A stretch of DNA of 64,000 nucleotides from Ophiobolus disseminans (lineage: Eukaryota; Ascomycota; Dothideomycetes; Pleosporales; Phaeosphaeriaceae): positions 3,094,487 to 3,158,486 of the forward strand of contig MU006216.1 in the NCBI GenBank assembly GCA_010093685.1, read 5' to 3'. The translations under genes and the position numbers were made by a program. The notes beneath the pieces are model-generated. The model saw only the letters and a program-made list of their open reading frames with translations, was not told where the DNA came from and did not search any database. Shown here in pieces: positions 1 to 10,485 of the stretch (position 1 is its first letter; each line of letters starts with the position of its first letter).

Positions 1-1220
1 GCCAAAGACGCTGCAGAGCGCCGTGCGTACTTGGACGCCAACAAGCGCTCACTTTCCCACTGCGCGGATGCTCTAAAGAAACGTGGGAACGATGACTTGA
101 TGCACCAACGTCGTGCGGCTCAGGTTCAGAAGGCCAGGGCTAAGAGGGCCATCAACATCGGTAAGTTGCTCGGGAGCATACGAATCGACGGCGTGAGACG
201 ATGAGCTGACAGTCCATACAGAAAAACCCTACCTCCGTGCCCGGGACCTCGAAGACGCGCTGAACACCAACCACAAGTCCAACTTGACTGGTGTAACAGT
301 CGACTCTGACCCGTCGATCCTTTTCTCCGGCAACAACAGCTGCATCCTGACTCCCGAAACTACTCAAGGTCCATACTGGGTACAAGGAGAGCTGCTCCGC
401 AAGGATATTACCGAAGATCAGGAGGGCGTCCCCCTTACACTCGATATACAGAGTAAGTAGCGTCCACGCACAGACTGGGCATGAGACGGACACTGACTTC
501 GTACGTCAACATGTAGTCATCGACGTCAACACCTGCGAGCCTGTCCCTAAGGCCTTCCTTGAGATTTGGCACTGCAACAGCACCGGTGTATACTCTGGTG
601 TCATTGCAAATGGCAACGGTAACATCAACGACACCACGAACTTGGACCAAACCTGGCATCGCGGTATTCAACAGTCGGACGAGGATGGCGTTGTGACGTT
701 CGACACCATGTTCCCTGGCCATTACGTTGGTCGTGCTGTAAGTCTTGATGTCTAAGATGCTTGCGAGCTGCTGCTGATAACATCCATCTAGACTCACATC
801 CACGTCATGACGTCTCTGGACGCCACTGTCAACGCTAACGAGACCCTCTCTGGCGGCTCGATTACCCACGTCGGCCAGATGTTCTTCGACCAGGACCTCA
901 TATCTCTCGTGGAGACCGAGGAGCCGTATATCAGCAACACTCAAGCACTAACCACCAATGCCGAAGACAGTATTTTGGAGGCAGAAGCTTCCGATGTGGA
1001 TCCATTCGTTGAGTACGTACTTCTTGGAGAGAGCGTTGCAGACGGTGTATTTGGATGGCTCGCTTTTGGCATGGACTCTAAGTCATCTTACAACATCACT
1101 CCTGCTGTGTACTGGACGGAGAATGGTGGGGTCGCGAATCCGAACTCGGGTGCGGGTGGACCTCGTCCTTCTGGAGCGCGCCCGTCTGGTGCAGCTCCAG
1201 CTCCTTCGAGCGCTCTGTGA
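1..1220 (+). CDS. Intradiol ring-cleavage dioxygenase-like protein, 5' end cut off by window
   Basis: Four exons (1-160, 222-452, 517-737, 792-1220) join in phase through GT-AG introns and give the last ~346 residues. The protein resembles the extracellular fungal relatives of protocatechuate 3,4-dioxygenase beta subunit, which use non-haem Fe(III) to open catechol-type rings. The candidate iron ligands are visible: Tyr in TQGPYW (exon 2), then Tyr and two His in FPGHYVGRATHIHV across the exon 3/4 junction. The C-terminus is a Pro/Ser/Ala/Gly-rich tail (GGPRPSGARPSGA), common in secreted or wall-associated members. The N-terminus, and so any signal peptide, lies outside the window. Family assignment is solid; substrate is unknown. 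Confidence 0.88.
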
Positions 1221-1456
1221 CTCTCTCCCATCCTGGTTTTATGTTTATACTGGGCCATATGATGGTTCGTCGTGGTGGCATGCGGACGTACACATGACTA
1301 AGGCGAGGGTTAGCAAGAGCTGAACATGTGCACCAACTGCGCGCATTCTTTTAGCAGAATGAAGCATTACCTGTACATAGTTTAAAATGCGCCTTCCCAT
1401 CAAACGACATTCCTAACAAACTCTGCTCAACATGACCTGCTGTTTGCTATGCGACT

Positions 1457-1912
1457 TCACTCTTCGAGCGCCTTCAGTCCATCCATCAATGCACCGAAGC
1501 TCTTCACCCTAGTGTGCTTTTTTGGGTCTTCCATCTTGACTTCTTGTTCGTTTTCAGGCTGTTTCATCGCTGGTTGTGGCATCAATTCCATCTCCGCATC
1601 CAGCTGTCTCTGCACCTGTTCCTTGTCCAGCACTGCCCGCGCTGCTTCGAAGCCACCAATATCCCGCACGTGCAGATATCCCATCTTCTTTAGGGTTTGC
1701 AGCGCAATGTTCGATCGTCGTCCTGAGCGGCAGTAGAGCGTGATGTGGTCATCCTTGTGTACGTTGATGCCGCGGGCCGCATAGATGTCGGGAAGCTGAT
1801 CGATGATTTGGTACTCGATGTTGACTGTAGGCGCGATGTCGCTGGTAAGAGGGCCGGTCGCGAATTCTACAGGCGAGCGCACATCAATCAGTAGCTTTTG
1901 TAATGTTGTCAT
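1457..1912 (-). CDS. Rhodanese-domain protein (single domain)
   Basis: Single-exon gene of 151 residues. It starts with LLIDVRSPVEF, the usual opening of a rhodanese fold, and holds the active-site loop CRSGRRS with the catalytic Cys near residue 61, followed by A-x-x-x-L-x-x-x-G-Y. Rhodaneses move sulfane sulfur; single-domain forms may also act as redox or stress proteins. The C-terminal ~50 residues are charged, Pro/Gln-rich and probably disordered. No targeting sequence is clear. It is divergent from the double-HET gene at 2169 with 256 bp between the starts. Substrate is not predictable. Confidence 0.85.
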   Translation of the reverse strand: MTTLQKLLIDVRSPVEFATGPLTSDIAPTVNIEYQIIDQLPDIYAARGINVHKDDHITLYCRSGRRSNIALQTLKKMGYLHVRDIGGFEAARAVLDKEQVQRQLDAEMELMPQPAMKQPENEQEVKMEDPKKHTRVKSFGALMDGLKALEE

Positions 1913-2168
1913 GGTGAGGATTGTTATGGTGGTCGCCAGATTTGGGTAGGGCTGATGAGGATGAGGGGCAATTTTTGTTACCCCGGCACGTGATAGGCCA
2001 CTTACTAATCGGGTGCAAGCGCCACACCTACCTGGGCGAGCTTCAGACGAACATTTTCAGCCAGCACAGCACGGTGCATCTATTTCTCGCTTCACATACG
2101 CCTAGCTTCGGACGCTAGTATCAACCTCGGAACTGATTTTTCCAACATCAGCTAAGGGCGCTGGCCTC

Positions 2169-5009
2169 ATGCGACTGTTACAGATCAACAAGCATGGCGG
2201 GCTCAGCCTGACCGAGGAATTCCATAACGAGATCCCGCCATATGCTATCCTTTCGCATACCTGGGGCAGAGAGGAGGTGACGTTCAGAGATTTTGTGGAC
2301 GGGACTGCGCACAAAAAATCGGGTTATAGAAAGATATTCTGGTGCGGAAAGCAAGCTGCACACGATGGCCTGCAGTTTCTCTGGGTAGACACGTGTTGTA
2401 TTAATAAGTCAAGCTCTGCTGAGCTTACCGAGGCTATTAACTCAATGTTTGCTTGGTATCAGCATGCGGAGAAATGTTATGCATATCTGTATGATGTCTC
2501 GTGGCCAGGCCTGGAGTCAAGGGGTCCAGTACCCAAACGGACGTTGCAAGAGTTGAGCCGCAGCAGATGGTTCACAAGAAGCTGGACCCTACAAGAGCTC
2601 CTAGCTCCGAAGTCTGTGGAATTCTTTACTGCAGGTTGGGTTCGAATCGGCGATAAACACTCGCTCCTGCAGGAGATACATGAAACGACTAGAATACCTA
2701 TACGGGCTATCGAAGGCGCTGCTCTATCTGAATTTAGCGTTGAAGAGCGTCTGTCGTGGGCATCGCAGAGAACAGCAACACACCAAGAGGACGAAGCATA
2801 TAGCTTGCTTGGCATATTCGGCATCTTTTTGCCAACGATATACGGCGAGGGGAAGTTTGCATATGCACGACTTCTCAGAAAGATTGAGGAAATCTCACAA
2901 CAAAACAACCCATCATACCCCACCTCTCGGTTGTCAGAACGGGCACGCGAGCATGAAGAGCACAGTCCGGAGATTCTCACACCAGAGCCAGAGCTTGATC
3001 TTCCATTAGATCATGAGTGGTCGCAACAACCGAGTTCAGAGATTGATCTCCCAATTGATCGTGAGCCGTCGCAACAACCGGGTTCAGAGGCTGAAGACAG
3101 TATCAAGAAGAAATCGTGGATGACATACTACCAGGACCTTGTAAACGATGATTTCCGTGTCCTGGTAATGGACCCAGGGAAAATGGGCAGCATGATCACT
3201 GGGCGCATCCATACATTCAGCCTGGCAAGCCCTCCCACGTACAACGCTCTGAGCTATGTCTGGGGTCAAGAGCCACCGGTACATCAAATGCTTATCAACA
3301 ACAAAGTGACGCTGATACGACCTAACCTCTTCCATGCTCTTCAGCGAATACGCGCCTTGCAGCCAGCGGGTGTTCAGATGCGCATATGGGTTGATTCCCT
3401 GTGTATCAATCAACAAAATCATCTCGAAAAGAGTTTGCAGGTCATGCGGATGGCACAGATATATAACAAGGCGGAAGGGGTCTTCCTTTGGTTAGGCGAG
3501 GAGGACTTGACTAGCAATGCAGCAATTGAGCTCGTTACTGACATTTACGACCAGAAATTTCAATGGACTGGGACGTGGTGGCAGGACTTCGGGTTCACTG
3601 CCCTAAGCCAGCTCCTGGAACGGTCATGGTTTCGAAGAGGGTGGGTACTTCAAGAAGCGGCGTTCTCTACAAACTCCATGATTCAATGTGGAGACTCGCA
3701 AGTCTACATGGACCACTTCGGAATGGCTCTGGATTCGATCCGCGCAAGGATTATTAGTGAGCCCACATTCCTCGACCTTGAGACCAACAGACTATACATA
3801 GGCGTCTTAGCAAACTTCATGGACTCCCCTGCGGTCAGAATGTTGGACATGATCGAGGGCGCATTTACAAAATCCGAGGAAGGGGTTATCATCGAACATA
3901 TGATGTCACTAGAGACGCTTGTACATCTAGGGACTTTCAGCGAGACAAGCAACGAGCGAGACGCGATATATGCACTTCTCAACATGGCCAAGGACACCAC
4001 TACGTTATCACAGTCGCATCAAAGTCATACCATACTCCCTGACTACCGGAAAGGTATTGTGGATGTCTATATGGATTTCGTCATGCATTGCTGCTTTCAA
4101 GCTGAGTCTCTGGACATCATCGTTCGACCATGGGCACCCTCGCCATCATCTCTGAGTTATGTTCTGGGACGGGGCACCCAATTAGGTCAGGTCACGCAGG
4201 ACCTCCCGTCGTGGATATTATCAAGAGACAAGTTGCCCTATGGCGACCCGGCTCTCCGATCGAAGCACCGTTTACACGGCAATCCACTCGTTGGTATCAA
4301 CCAAAAGCGTATCTATAACGCTCATAACAGGACGAAGCCCTCCATAACTGTCGGGATAGATGGCATTCGCAATGACAGACTGCACATCAAAGGTGTGGTC
4401 CTTGCAGAAGTCACTCAAGCCTCGTCACGTATGGCGGGTGCTATAATCACAAGGGAGTGCCTCAGCCTCCTCGGGACAATCTCACGCAAACCTCACTCGC
4501 GCCATATCAACCTACCAGACTCCATCTGGCGCACTCTTTGTGCAAACAGAGATGATAGAGGCGATCCTGCACCACGCTCATATCGAGTAGCAATGCTCGA
4601 CCTTCTGCAGAAACATCTTCAGATAGCTGCGACGGACACTACTATGAGTTTGCTCGAACACATGACTAGCATTGACATCGAAGAACTTCTGGAGACCGTC
4701 ATACCTGAGCACGTCAAGAAATACCTCGTCGTTGTCCGGGACGTGATCTGGAACCGCCGCACGTTTCGAACAAGCTCGAGTAATCTAGTGGGTCTCATCC
4801 CCCAGAATGCCCGTGTTGGCGACCATATATGCGTTCTGTACGGTTGCAGTGTACCTGTCGTTCTTCGGCAGCACCAAGACCCTGATGGGGGAATCTTCTG
4901 GAAGCTGGTCGGGGATGCGTATGCGCACGGAGTCATGGACGGGGATATTCTGCGACAAGTCTCCGAAAATTGGATAGAGAGCAACGAAACGGAGTTTGAA
5001 CTACGATAA
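2169..5009 (+). CDS. Tandem double-HET-domain protein
   Basis: One uninterrupted 946-residue frame. Two separate HET-like segments are visible. The first begins at residue ~25 with YAILSHTWG, continues with WVDTCCINK and WFTRSWTLQELLAP and ends near ARLLRKIEE (~250), the arrangement seen at the N-terminus of HET-D/E-type proteins. The second begins at residue ~358 with YNALSYVWGQ, continues with IWVDSLCINQQ and WFRRGWVLQEA, and resembles the HET-6/Tol type. The linker contains a 16-residue tandem duplication. HET domains are effectors of heterokaryon incompatibility and fungal cell death. No NACHT or ankyrin part is present. The first domain has its full motif set, so it does not look like a remnant. 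A two-gene readthrough is unlikely because no stop or splice signal is needed between the domains. Confidence 0.85.
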   Translation: MRLLQINKHGGLSLTEEFHNEIPPYAILSHTWGREEVTFRDFVDGTAHKKSGYRKIFWCGKQAAHDGLQFLWVDTCCINKSSSAELTEAINSMFAWYQHAEKCYAYLYDVSWPGLESRGPVPKRTLQELSRSRWFTRSWTLQELLAPKSVEFFTAGWVRIGDKHSLLQEIHETTRIPIRAIEGAALSEFSVEERLSWASQRTATHQEDEAYSLLGIFGIFLPTIYGEGKFAYARLLRKIEEISQQNNPSYPTSRLSERAREHEEHSPEILTPEPELDLPLDHEWSQQPSSEIDLPIDREPSQQPGSEAEDSIKKKSWMTYYQDLVNDDFRVLVMDPGKMGSMITGRIHTFSLASPPTYNALSYVWGQEPPVHQMLINNKVTLIRPNLFHALQRIRALQPAGVQMRIWVDSLCINQQNHLEKSLQVMRMAQIYNKAEGVFLWLGEEDLTSNAAIELVTDIYDQKFQWTGTWWQDFGFTALSQLLERSWFRRGWVLQEAAFSTNSMIQCGDSQVYMDHFGMALDSIRARIISEPTFLDLETNRLYIGVLANFMDSPAVRMLDMIEGAFTKSEEGVIIEHMMSLETLVHLGTFSETSNERDAIYALLNMAKDTTTLSQSHQSHTILPDYRKGIVDVYMDFVMHCCFQAESLDIIVRPWAPSPSSLSYVLGRGTQLGQVTQDLPSWILSRDKLPYGDPALRSKHRLHGNPLVGINQKRIYNAHNRTKPSITVGIDGIRNDRLHIKGVVLAEVTQASSRMAGAIITRECLSLLGTISRKPHSRHINLPDSIWRTLCANRDDRGDPAPRSYRVAMLDLLQKHLQIAATDTTMSLLEHMTSIDIEELLETVIPEHVKKYLVVVRDVIWNRRTFRTSSSNLVGLIPQNARVGDHICVLYGCSVPVVLRQHQDPDGGIFWKLVGDAYAHGVMDGDILRQVSENWIESNETEFELR
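2997..3089 (+). repeat. Two-copy tandem repeat in the HET-HET linker
   Basis: Two 45-bp copies (2997-3041 and 3045-3089, period 48 bp) encode a D-L/I-P-L/I-D-H/R-E-x-S-Q-Q-P-x-S-E motif. They differ at a few bases, so the duplication is not brand new. It keeps the reading frame. Confidence 0.85.
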
Positions 5010-5094
5010 CCAAAGCCACACCCGACCACCTAGATTTTCGACGAATCCATGATTCTAAACACGATTTGTTTCAACAACAGTGAAGCCCACACAT

Positions 5095-6120
5095 CTACTC
5101 ACGATCTCCAGCCCCGTTGCCTCCGCTCTTCACGCTGTCGGCGGAGTCACCTAGAGCGGGCTCGTCGTCATCCTCCGGTTCCTCGCGAACTACTCTAACC
5201 CTCTTCATCCCTCGCTCGACCTCATCTTCAAAGTGCCCAAGCACGTGTCTACACCGCTCATCCCAAGAGCCACTATCCGTCCCACAAAGTGGACATGCAA
5301 GCTCAGCTCGCGGGACGAAGGCCACTTTACTGCTGTCCAGTACTTTCTCTGCCGCGTACCCTCCGTGCTTATCGTTGACGTGCTTCAGAAACTTGTCCTT
5401 TCGATTGACCAGGAACGGGTTCTGTGAGTCTTTCTGACTGCAAATTGTGCATAGCCATAGCTCTTGGGGATCATGGGTTTCCTCGTGCCGACGCCAGTCA
5501 AACGCGCGTTTTGTACGGTATCCACAGCCAAATGTACATCGGTATGGACCTGTATTGACGGAACGGCGGCCGTCGTTTTGGGATCGGCGGCGTCGGCAGG
5601 CAGTTACGTATTTCTCGACGAGGGTAAGGGTTATTGGTTCGAGGTGGTCGTTTGCCTCGGCAAGCAAGTACGGGTCGTGGGGTGAGTGAGGTGATGCTTG
5701 AGACAGCTCTTCGGTGAGCAGAGAACGTCCTGTGTCGTGAACGCTCTTGTGTCTTTGGTCTATGTACTCAAAGACCAAGTGTGGCTGTGTCCGTATGACT
5801 TTTGCTAGAGCCGACACGCATTCGCTCGGGGGTGGTGAGCCTACACTGAGTTGCGCGAAATCCTCGTACCACAATCTCAGGAACTTCTTTTGCTTATTTG
5901 CCAACTTGTTGCTTCCCTCCTCGGCGGTATGTCTCGTATCTGATGCATCCGTGGTGTTCGCATACGGCGTTCTGTATATCGTGTGGGAATCATTTGCTGC
6001 AGCGGAATCTTGGAAGGTGTTGAGAGTTCGAGATCTCCTCCGGGAACGCTCGATATTGTTTCGAAAGCTTGACTGGTCTTCCATAGAGCTGTCGCGGGAC
6101 CGTTTTCCCGGTGATGCCAT
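5095..6120 (-). CDS. C2H2-type zinc finger protein
   Basis: Single-exon gene of 341 residues. The N-terminus is basic and Ser-rich (KRSRDSSMEDQ, RSRRRSRT), a likely nuclear signal. Three Cys-Cys-His-His arrangements follow: C195-C199-H212-H216, C224-C227-H247-H252 (long spacing) and C276-C279-H292-H296. A basic patch, RRRRS, precedes the first finger. The tail is acidic then Gly/Ser-rich. Irregular fingers of this type are common in fungal proteins of unknown function that are often found near HET genes. It could bind DNA, but the atypical spacing leaves protein-protein contact possible. It converges with the double-HET gene (85 bp between stops). Confidence 0.75.
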   Translation of the reverse strand: MASPGKRSRDSSMEDQSSFRNNIERSRRRSRTLNTFQDSAAANDSHTIYRTPYANTTDASDTRHTAEEGSNKLANKQKKFLRLWYEDFAQLSVGSPPPSECVSALAKVIRTQPHLVFEYIDQRHKSVHDTGRSLLTEELSQASPHSPHDPYLLAEANDHLEPITLTLVEKYVTACRRRRSQNDGRRSVNTGPYRCTFGCGYRTKRAFDWRRHEETHDPQELWLCTICSQKDSQNPFLVNRKDKFLKHVNDKHGGYAAEKVLDSSKVAFVPRAELACPLCGTDSGSWDERCRHVLGHFEDEVERGMKRVRVVREEPEDDDEPALGDSADSVKSGGNGAGDRE

Positions 6121-7530
6121 TGTCTATGCAGCATATATGAATGGGATCTCGTCCGAACGAAAGATGGTTGATGGTTTACTGCTATGATTTATAGGGTTGG
6201 ATATGACCTGGCGCTACTTCGAATGTCAAAAAATGCTTCGTTATGAGATCTAGTCTCTCCGAAATGGGAAGTGGCAACTCAAGATCCAAAGGATTGTACA
6301 CAGTATAGTTGTTGCAGATGAACGACGAATCCAGGAGCATATGAATTAATATGAGACTCTGGTAGGTACAGACAAGAGAAACAGTCGCATCCTACTATCT
6401 TATGTTAGCTCTTCTAGATCAAGTTTGTATCAATGCCGGCTTCCATTGTGGTCGATATTGATAACGCACGTGAACACGTTCGTTCTTGGAGGTGTCAGCT
6501 TACCGGACGCTTTAGAGTGAGGCGTTTGTTCACGATATGTGCACCGTGAAGGAACACTGATATCGTTCGAGATCCGCTAAAGTCGTACATTGATATTGGG
6601 CATCAGCGAGGAGTTCGTAGGCAGTCGTGGCAGAGGGCAGGGGTCATGGCCATGGATGCCTTGCCTCGAGTGGAATAGTGGCGAACTCAACGCGGCGTCG
6701 ACTGATTCGCTGTTGCCTAAATGGGGCAACCCACCGTAAGCCACACTATGTCCGAAGGAGTGAAGCATCCTCGTGGATGGGTCAAGGCCTAGTATACAAG
6801 ACTGGGCGAGGCTACACATGCCACGCTAGATGGCATCATGATGAGTACCATCCTTGGCAAAAGGAAAATTGTCAAGTATTTCGTACATAAAATCGTGCAG
6901 GTGATGCGGATATCGAGTTTATAAAGACTAAGAGCGAGTCGGGAGGGCACGGGTTTCAGGCGCCCCGGCACTCTGCGCAATTACACAGATATATCTGGAA
7001 GCGATCACAAGCTTATTGCCTGCACCCTAACCATCATGCAAGGGAAAAATAGTGATGTTTTAGTGCCCGTAAACCTCAGCAGGCAACCTATCCGGCCCGC
7101 TCACGAATTACGACCCTCTGACAGTCTCCTGGCAGGCGGACGCAAATGTGTGGTACAAAACTATATGTGCAGACTTAGATATGAAGTCATGTCGACAATC
7201 CAATGTCTGTTGGGCATCAATAACATCTCTATTCCGCTCCTGCGCACCGGAAGGACAATCTCGAGAGCGATTGCACTGCGACAACGCATCTGATAACAGG
7301 GCAAAAGCCCTAGCGAGCAGTCGTGTGGTAGGCCGACCATTGTGACTATGACAGTCAAAGACCGGAGCCGAGACTGAGGCGTTCGTTGAAGCCATTGCGA
7401 AATAGCCACGTAATGAAAAGACTCTCCATGGCGTTGTTTGTTCCGGTCAATCCGCTTCATTGCAAACCGTTTTGGACTGAACAAGACGCACTTCATGTGT
7501 GATGCGGCCAGCCCCTGAACGTGGTGACAT
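6121..7530. other. Intergenic, no supported gene
   Basis: About 1.4 kb between the C2H2 gene start and the ALG10 stop. Only short unrelated open frames occur. I see no conserved protein motif, tRNA-like fold or clear repeat. It includes the C2H2 gene promoter. Confidence 0.6.
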
Positions 7531-9420
7531 TTACCAGAGAAAGCGTTGCACCTTGTCAGGTTCATTGGGCCATGCAAAGCCCCAGTAAATGAAGATGTAT
7601 GTGACTGCGGCATCGATGGCGAGTAGCCAAAGCGTTTCGAAGGCCAGTCGCAAATCGTAAGCCCTCGTGTTGAACTGTCCTCTGGAAGTAAGTGAAGCTG
7701 GCAAGCTCGGAACATGCAAGCGCCAGATGATCCAAGGGACGATGAAATAGCGAGGCTCGACTAACGGAGCCGTAACGACTGAGAGAGCCGTCGTACCCAA
7801 CCAAATCGCAATGAAGCTGATTTGACAAGGCGAGCGCTCGGATTTTGCGCTGGTTGGACGAGCATTGTCGCGCTCTTGCCTTAGTGCGTGCTCGTCATTG
7901 GGCGTGGCACCGAGAGACTGCAGGGCTAACCATGCACCTATATAGTAGATTGGTACTGCTAAGTATCGAATTGCTGGATGTTGTCGCAAGATTCTAAAGA
8001 CATAGAAGACATAGTGTCGATTGTCCGCAAGAGTGTATGGGTGGATGATGGTATTGAAGTGAACAGCCGAGAAGGCGCCTATCACGAAGAGACTGGACGT
8101 GAAGACGTCTGAAACAGTCCATATCCTGGATAAGAAGTTGGTATTTCCATACCTCTTTTGGAGCCGCTTCGGTAGGAACTTGGTAACGGCTTGTAATACT
8201 GGTCCTAGTAACAGTGGAGCCGAGAAGAAGGCGATGTAAGGCCATATATAGAGCATTTGCGGGGTGTGGATGGTGGCAGTATGCGCAGACTTGTCGCCTA
8301 TGACAGATCAGCTCACTATACCTCCTTTCTCATAACATATAGGATGAACATACCAAGCACAACGCTCCCATTCCAAAATACAAATCCTACAAAAAGACCT
8401 AGAAGAGTAAGGTACGGAAAAGCGACTCGCAAGACTAAGAATGGCTTCCTGAGCGCTGCAAGCGAAACTGATAGCAGCAATATAAAGTAATCTGACGATG
8501 GCATTGTTGTCAGCAATTGTCGAGCACCACATTCCGCATCGTACCTTGAAACCCGGCTTCCTCCACCGAGCAATCATACACGATGGCTTCATTCCAGCTT
8601 GTACGAACAATATCTCCTATGGTCGCTGCACGTGCGCTGGAGAATGATGGGGTACTCGACTTGAGCGCGTTGACAACACTGAGAGCAGCTGGAAAGACTG
8701 CTACCCAGAATATGTTTGTCTGCCGAAAAAACAAAGCAACGACACCGACGATGATAGCGTTGAAAGTATCAAACGTACTCCCATGAGCCGACGTCTTTCT
8801 AAGCAAAGCGCTGTAGCTCAGCAGCACGACCAACGTAGATATCACATCCGTGTAGAACAACGCCGAGAAGAAGAACAGCGGAGGAAAGAGGCTAATGTTC
8901 ATAGCGGTATTAGCGTCGAGCGTAATAGTAGGATCGTTGGCAAGCGTCCTCTCTTTCATCGCTTGGCTATCATTCGTTCTCTGATTAGGTCCAGTGCGTA
9001 GAAAACGAAGGATGCTATATGCGAGGGGACAGATCAGACATAGCGCTCCAACGTTGAGCGCGCGGAGAGAAGACGTATCGCAACCGATGAGAGGGCTAAA
9101 GAGCTTGGCTACAAGGTATCTAACTCAGTGAGCATGCGTCCTTCGTCTGCCACAAGGAGAGTGTTCACTCACAAGCCTGGAGGTGTTGTGATCTTGGGAT
9201 CCCACGTGTAATCCCCTTTGCAGTACAACTGAGCTTGGGGTACATGGAAGAATTCGTCCTAGCATGAAATAAGGTTGGTGTCTTTGGAACTACGCTTGAT
9301 GGCACTTACAAGGTACGGTTCAGGAACATGTTTTGAGACAGCATTGTACCACGTGGTTGAGAAGTTGACGACGACTAGCAAAGCAGCGGGCAAGCCCCAT
9401 GTCTGCAACAAAGTAGGCAT
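7531..9420 (-). CDS. ALG10: Dol-P-Glc:Glc2Man9GlcNAc2-PP-Dol alpha-1,2-glucosyltransferase
   Basis: Five exons (9420-9310, 9258-9173, 9119-8545, 8491-8354, 8297-7531) join in phase to 558 residues. The family signature is DEFFHVPQAQ followed by WDPKITTPPG, near residues 38-63. Many hydrophobic membrane segments follow, for example MNISLFPPLFFFSALFYTD and FRQTNIFWVAVFPAAL. The C-terminal segment ends with VEPRYFIVPWIIWRLHV. The enzyme adds the last glucose to the dolichol-linked N-glycan precursor in the ER lumen, allowing oligosaccharyltransferase recognition. All four introns are short (48-56 bp). It is divergent from PSF2 with 200 bp between the starts. Confidence 0.93.
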
Positions 9421-9620
9421 TGAATGTCCGTAGAGAGGGGAGAAAGATGGTCCGTCGAGAAAGTGATGATGTTGTACCCGACATTAGTGGCCAGAAAGTT
9501 GAGGGAAATGAAGCTAGACTGTATTCGGTTAGTACCAGCGATTCGCGCCCGCGTTCTGAGTGTCAATTCACCTCGCCAACTTAACCAACTTTCGGGGATA
9601 CACATTTAACGCGTGGTAAC

Positions 9621-10485
9621 ATGGCATTACCTCTCCCTCCTGGGCTGACGCCCCCGGAGATAGCATTTCTATGCGAAATGGAGCTTGTCACGGTCATTCC
9701 ACGCCAAAGACTGGAGGGATTGGAGCTTCTGGGAGTATGTCAACCCCCACCAACACCCCGCCAAATGTATCTCGGTCGTGATTCTTAGTATTACTAGGAG
9801 GTGTGTTGATCGCAACAGGGACGCATAAAACCCCTCAATCCTCCGCACAGAACCAATATCCCTCTATGGCTCGCCCTTCTCCTCAAACGCCAACGGCGCG
9901 CCAACATCCTACCTCCAGCGTGGCTAAATGCACATTCACTCAACGCGATTCTTGATCACGAGATTGAGCACGAAGACACCTTTTCTCCGCCACCGCGATT
10001 GCCTCCACAACCATCGAACAACACCTTACCTACATCTCCACCATTTCTCGCGAACAACACAGCGGACGCAGCGCCCGATGCATTACCATACCACTGGCTC
10101 GAGTTGGGCGAGATGCTACTTGAAGCTGCATCAGATGACTTCGAGGAGCCAGACAACGTGAGGAAGCTGCTGAGGGACTTGCGTGAGGTCAGGATGGCAA
10201 AGCTTAGGAAAAGCGCTGATGTGCTGGACGCAGGAGGTGGATTCCAGATGAATGGTGTAGGAGGTATGGAGGTAGGAGAGAGCAGGTCGTTCGTCACTGG
10301 AGTTATCGATGGTTTGAGGTATGCAATCCTGGACAAAGACACATGGTCAATAGATGCTGATTTTAGGCAGGAAAATCGCAGCATCACGCGAGCAACAACG
10401 CAAAGACCGAGAACGAGAAGAGCTGGAGAATGGGTACTCTGGAACTGCCGGAGACTATGACGACGATGAGATGGACATGCAATGA
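9621..10485 (+). CDS. PSF2: GINS complex subunit PSF2
   Basis: Three exons (9621-9734, 9819-10318, 10371-10485) give 242 residues. The N-terminus [20 protein letters not shown] and the following [14 protein letters not shown] are hallmark PSF2 sequence, followed across intron 1 by [24 protein letters not shown] binds MCM2-7 and Cdc45 to form the replicative CMG helicase. A fungal insertion, Pro/Asn-rich, sits at about residues 93-122. Intron 2 has two possible acceptors; the downstream one (TTTTAGGCAG) is preferred because it gives the charged tail [10 protein letters not shown] ending DDDEMDMQ, typical of the family, whereas the upstream one gives unrelated sequence. Confidence 0.93.
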
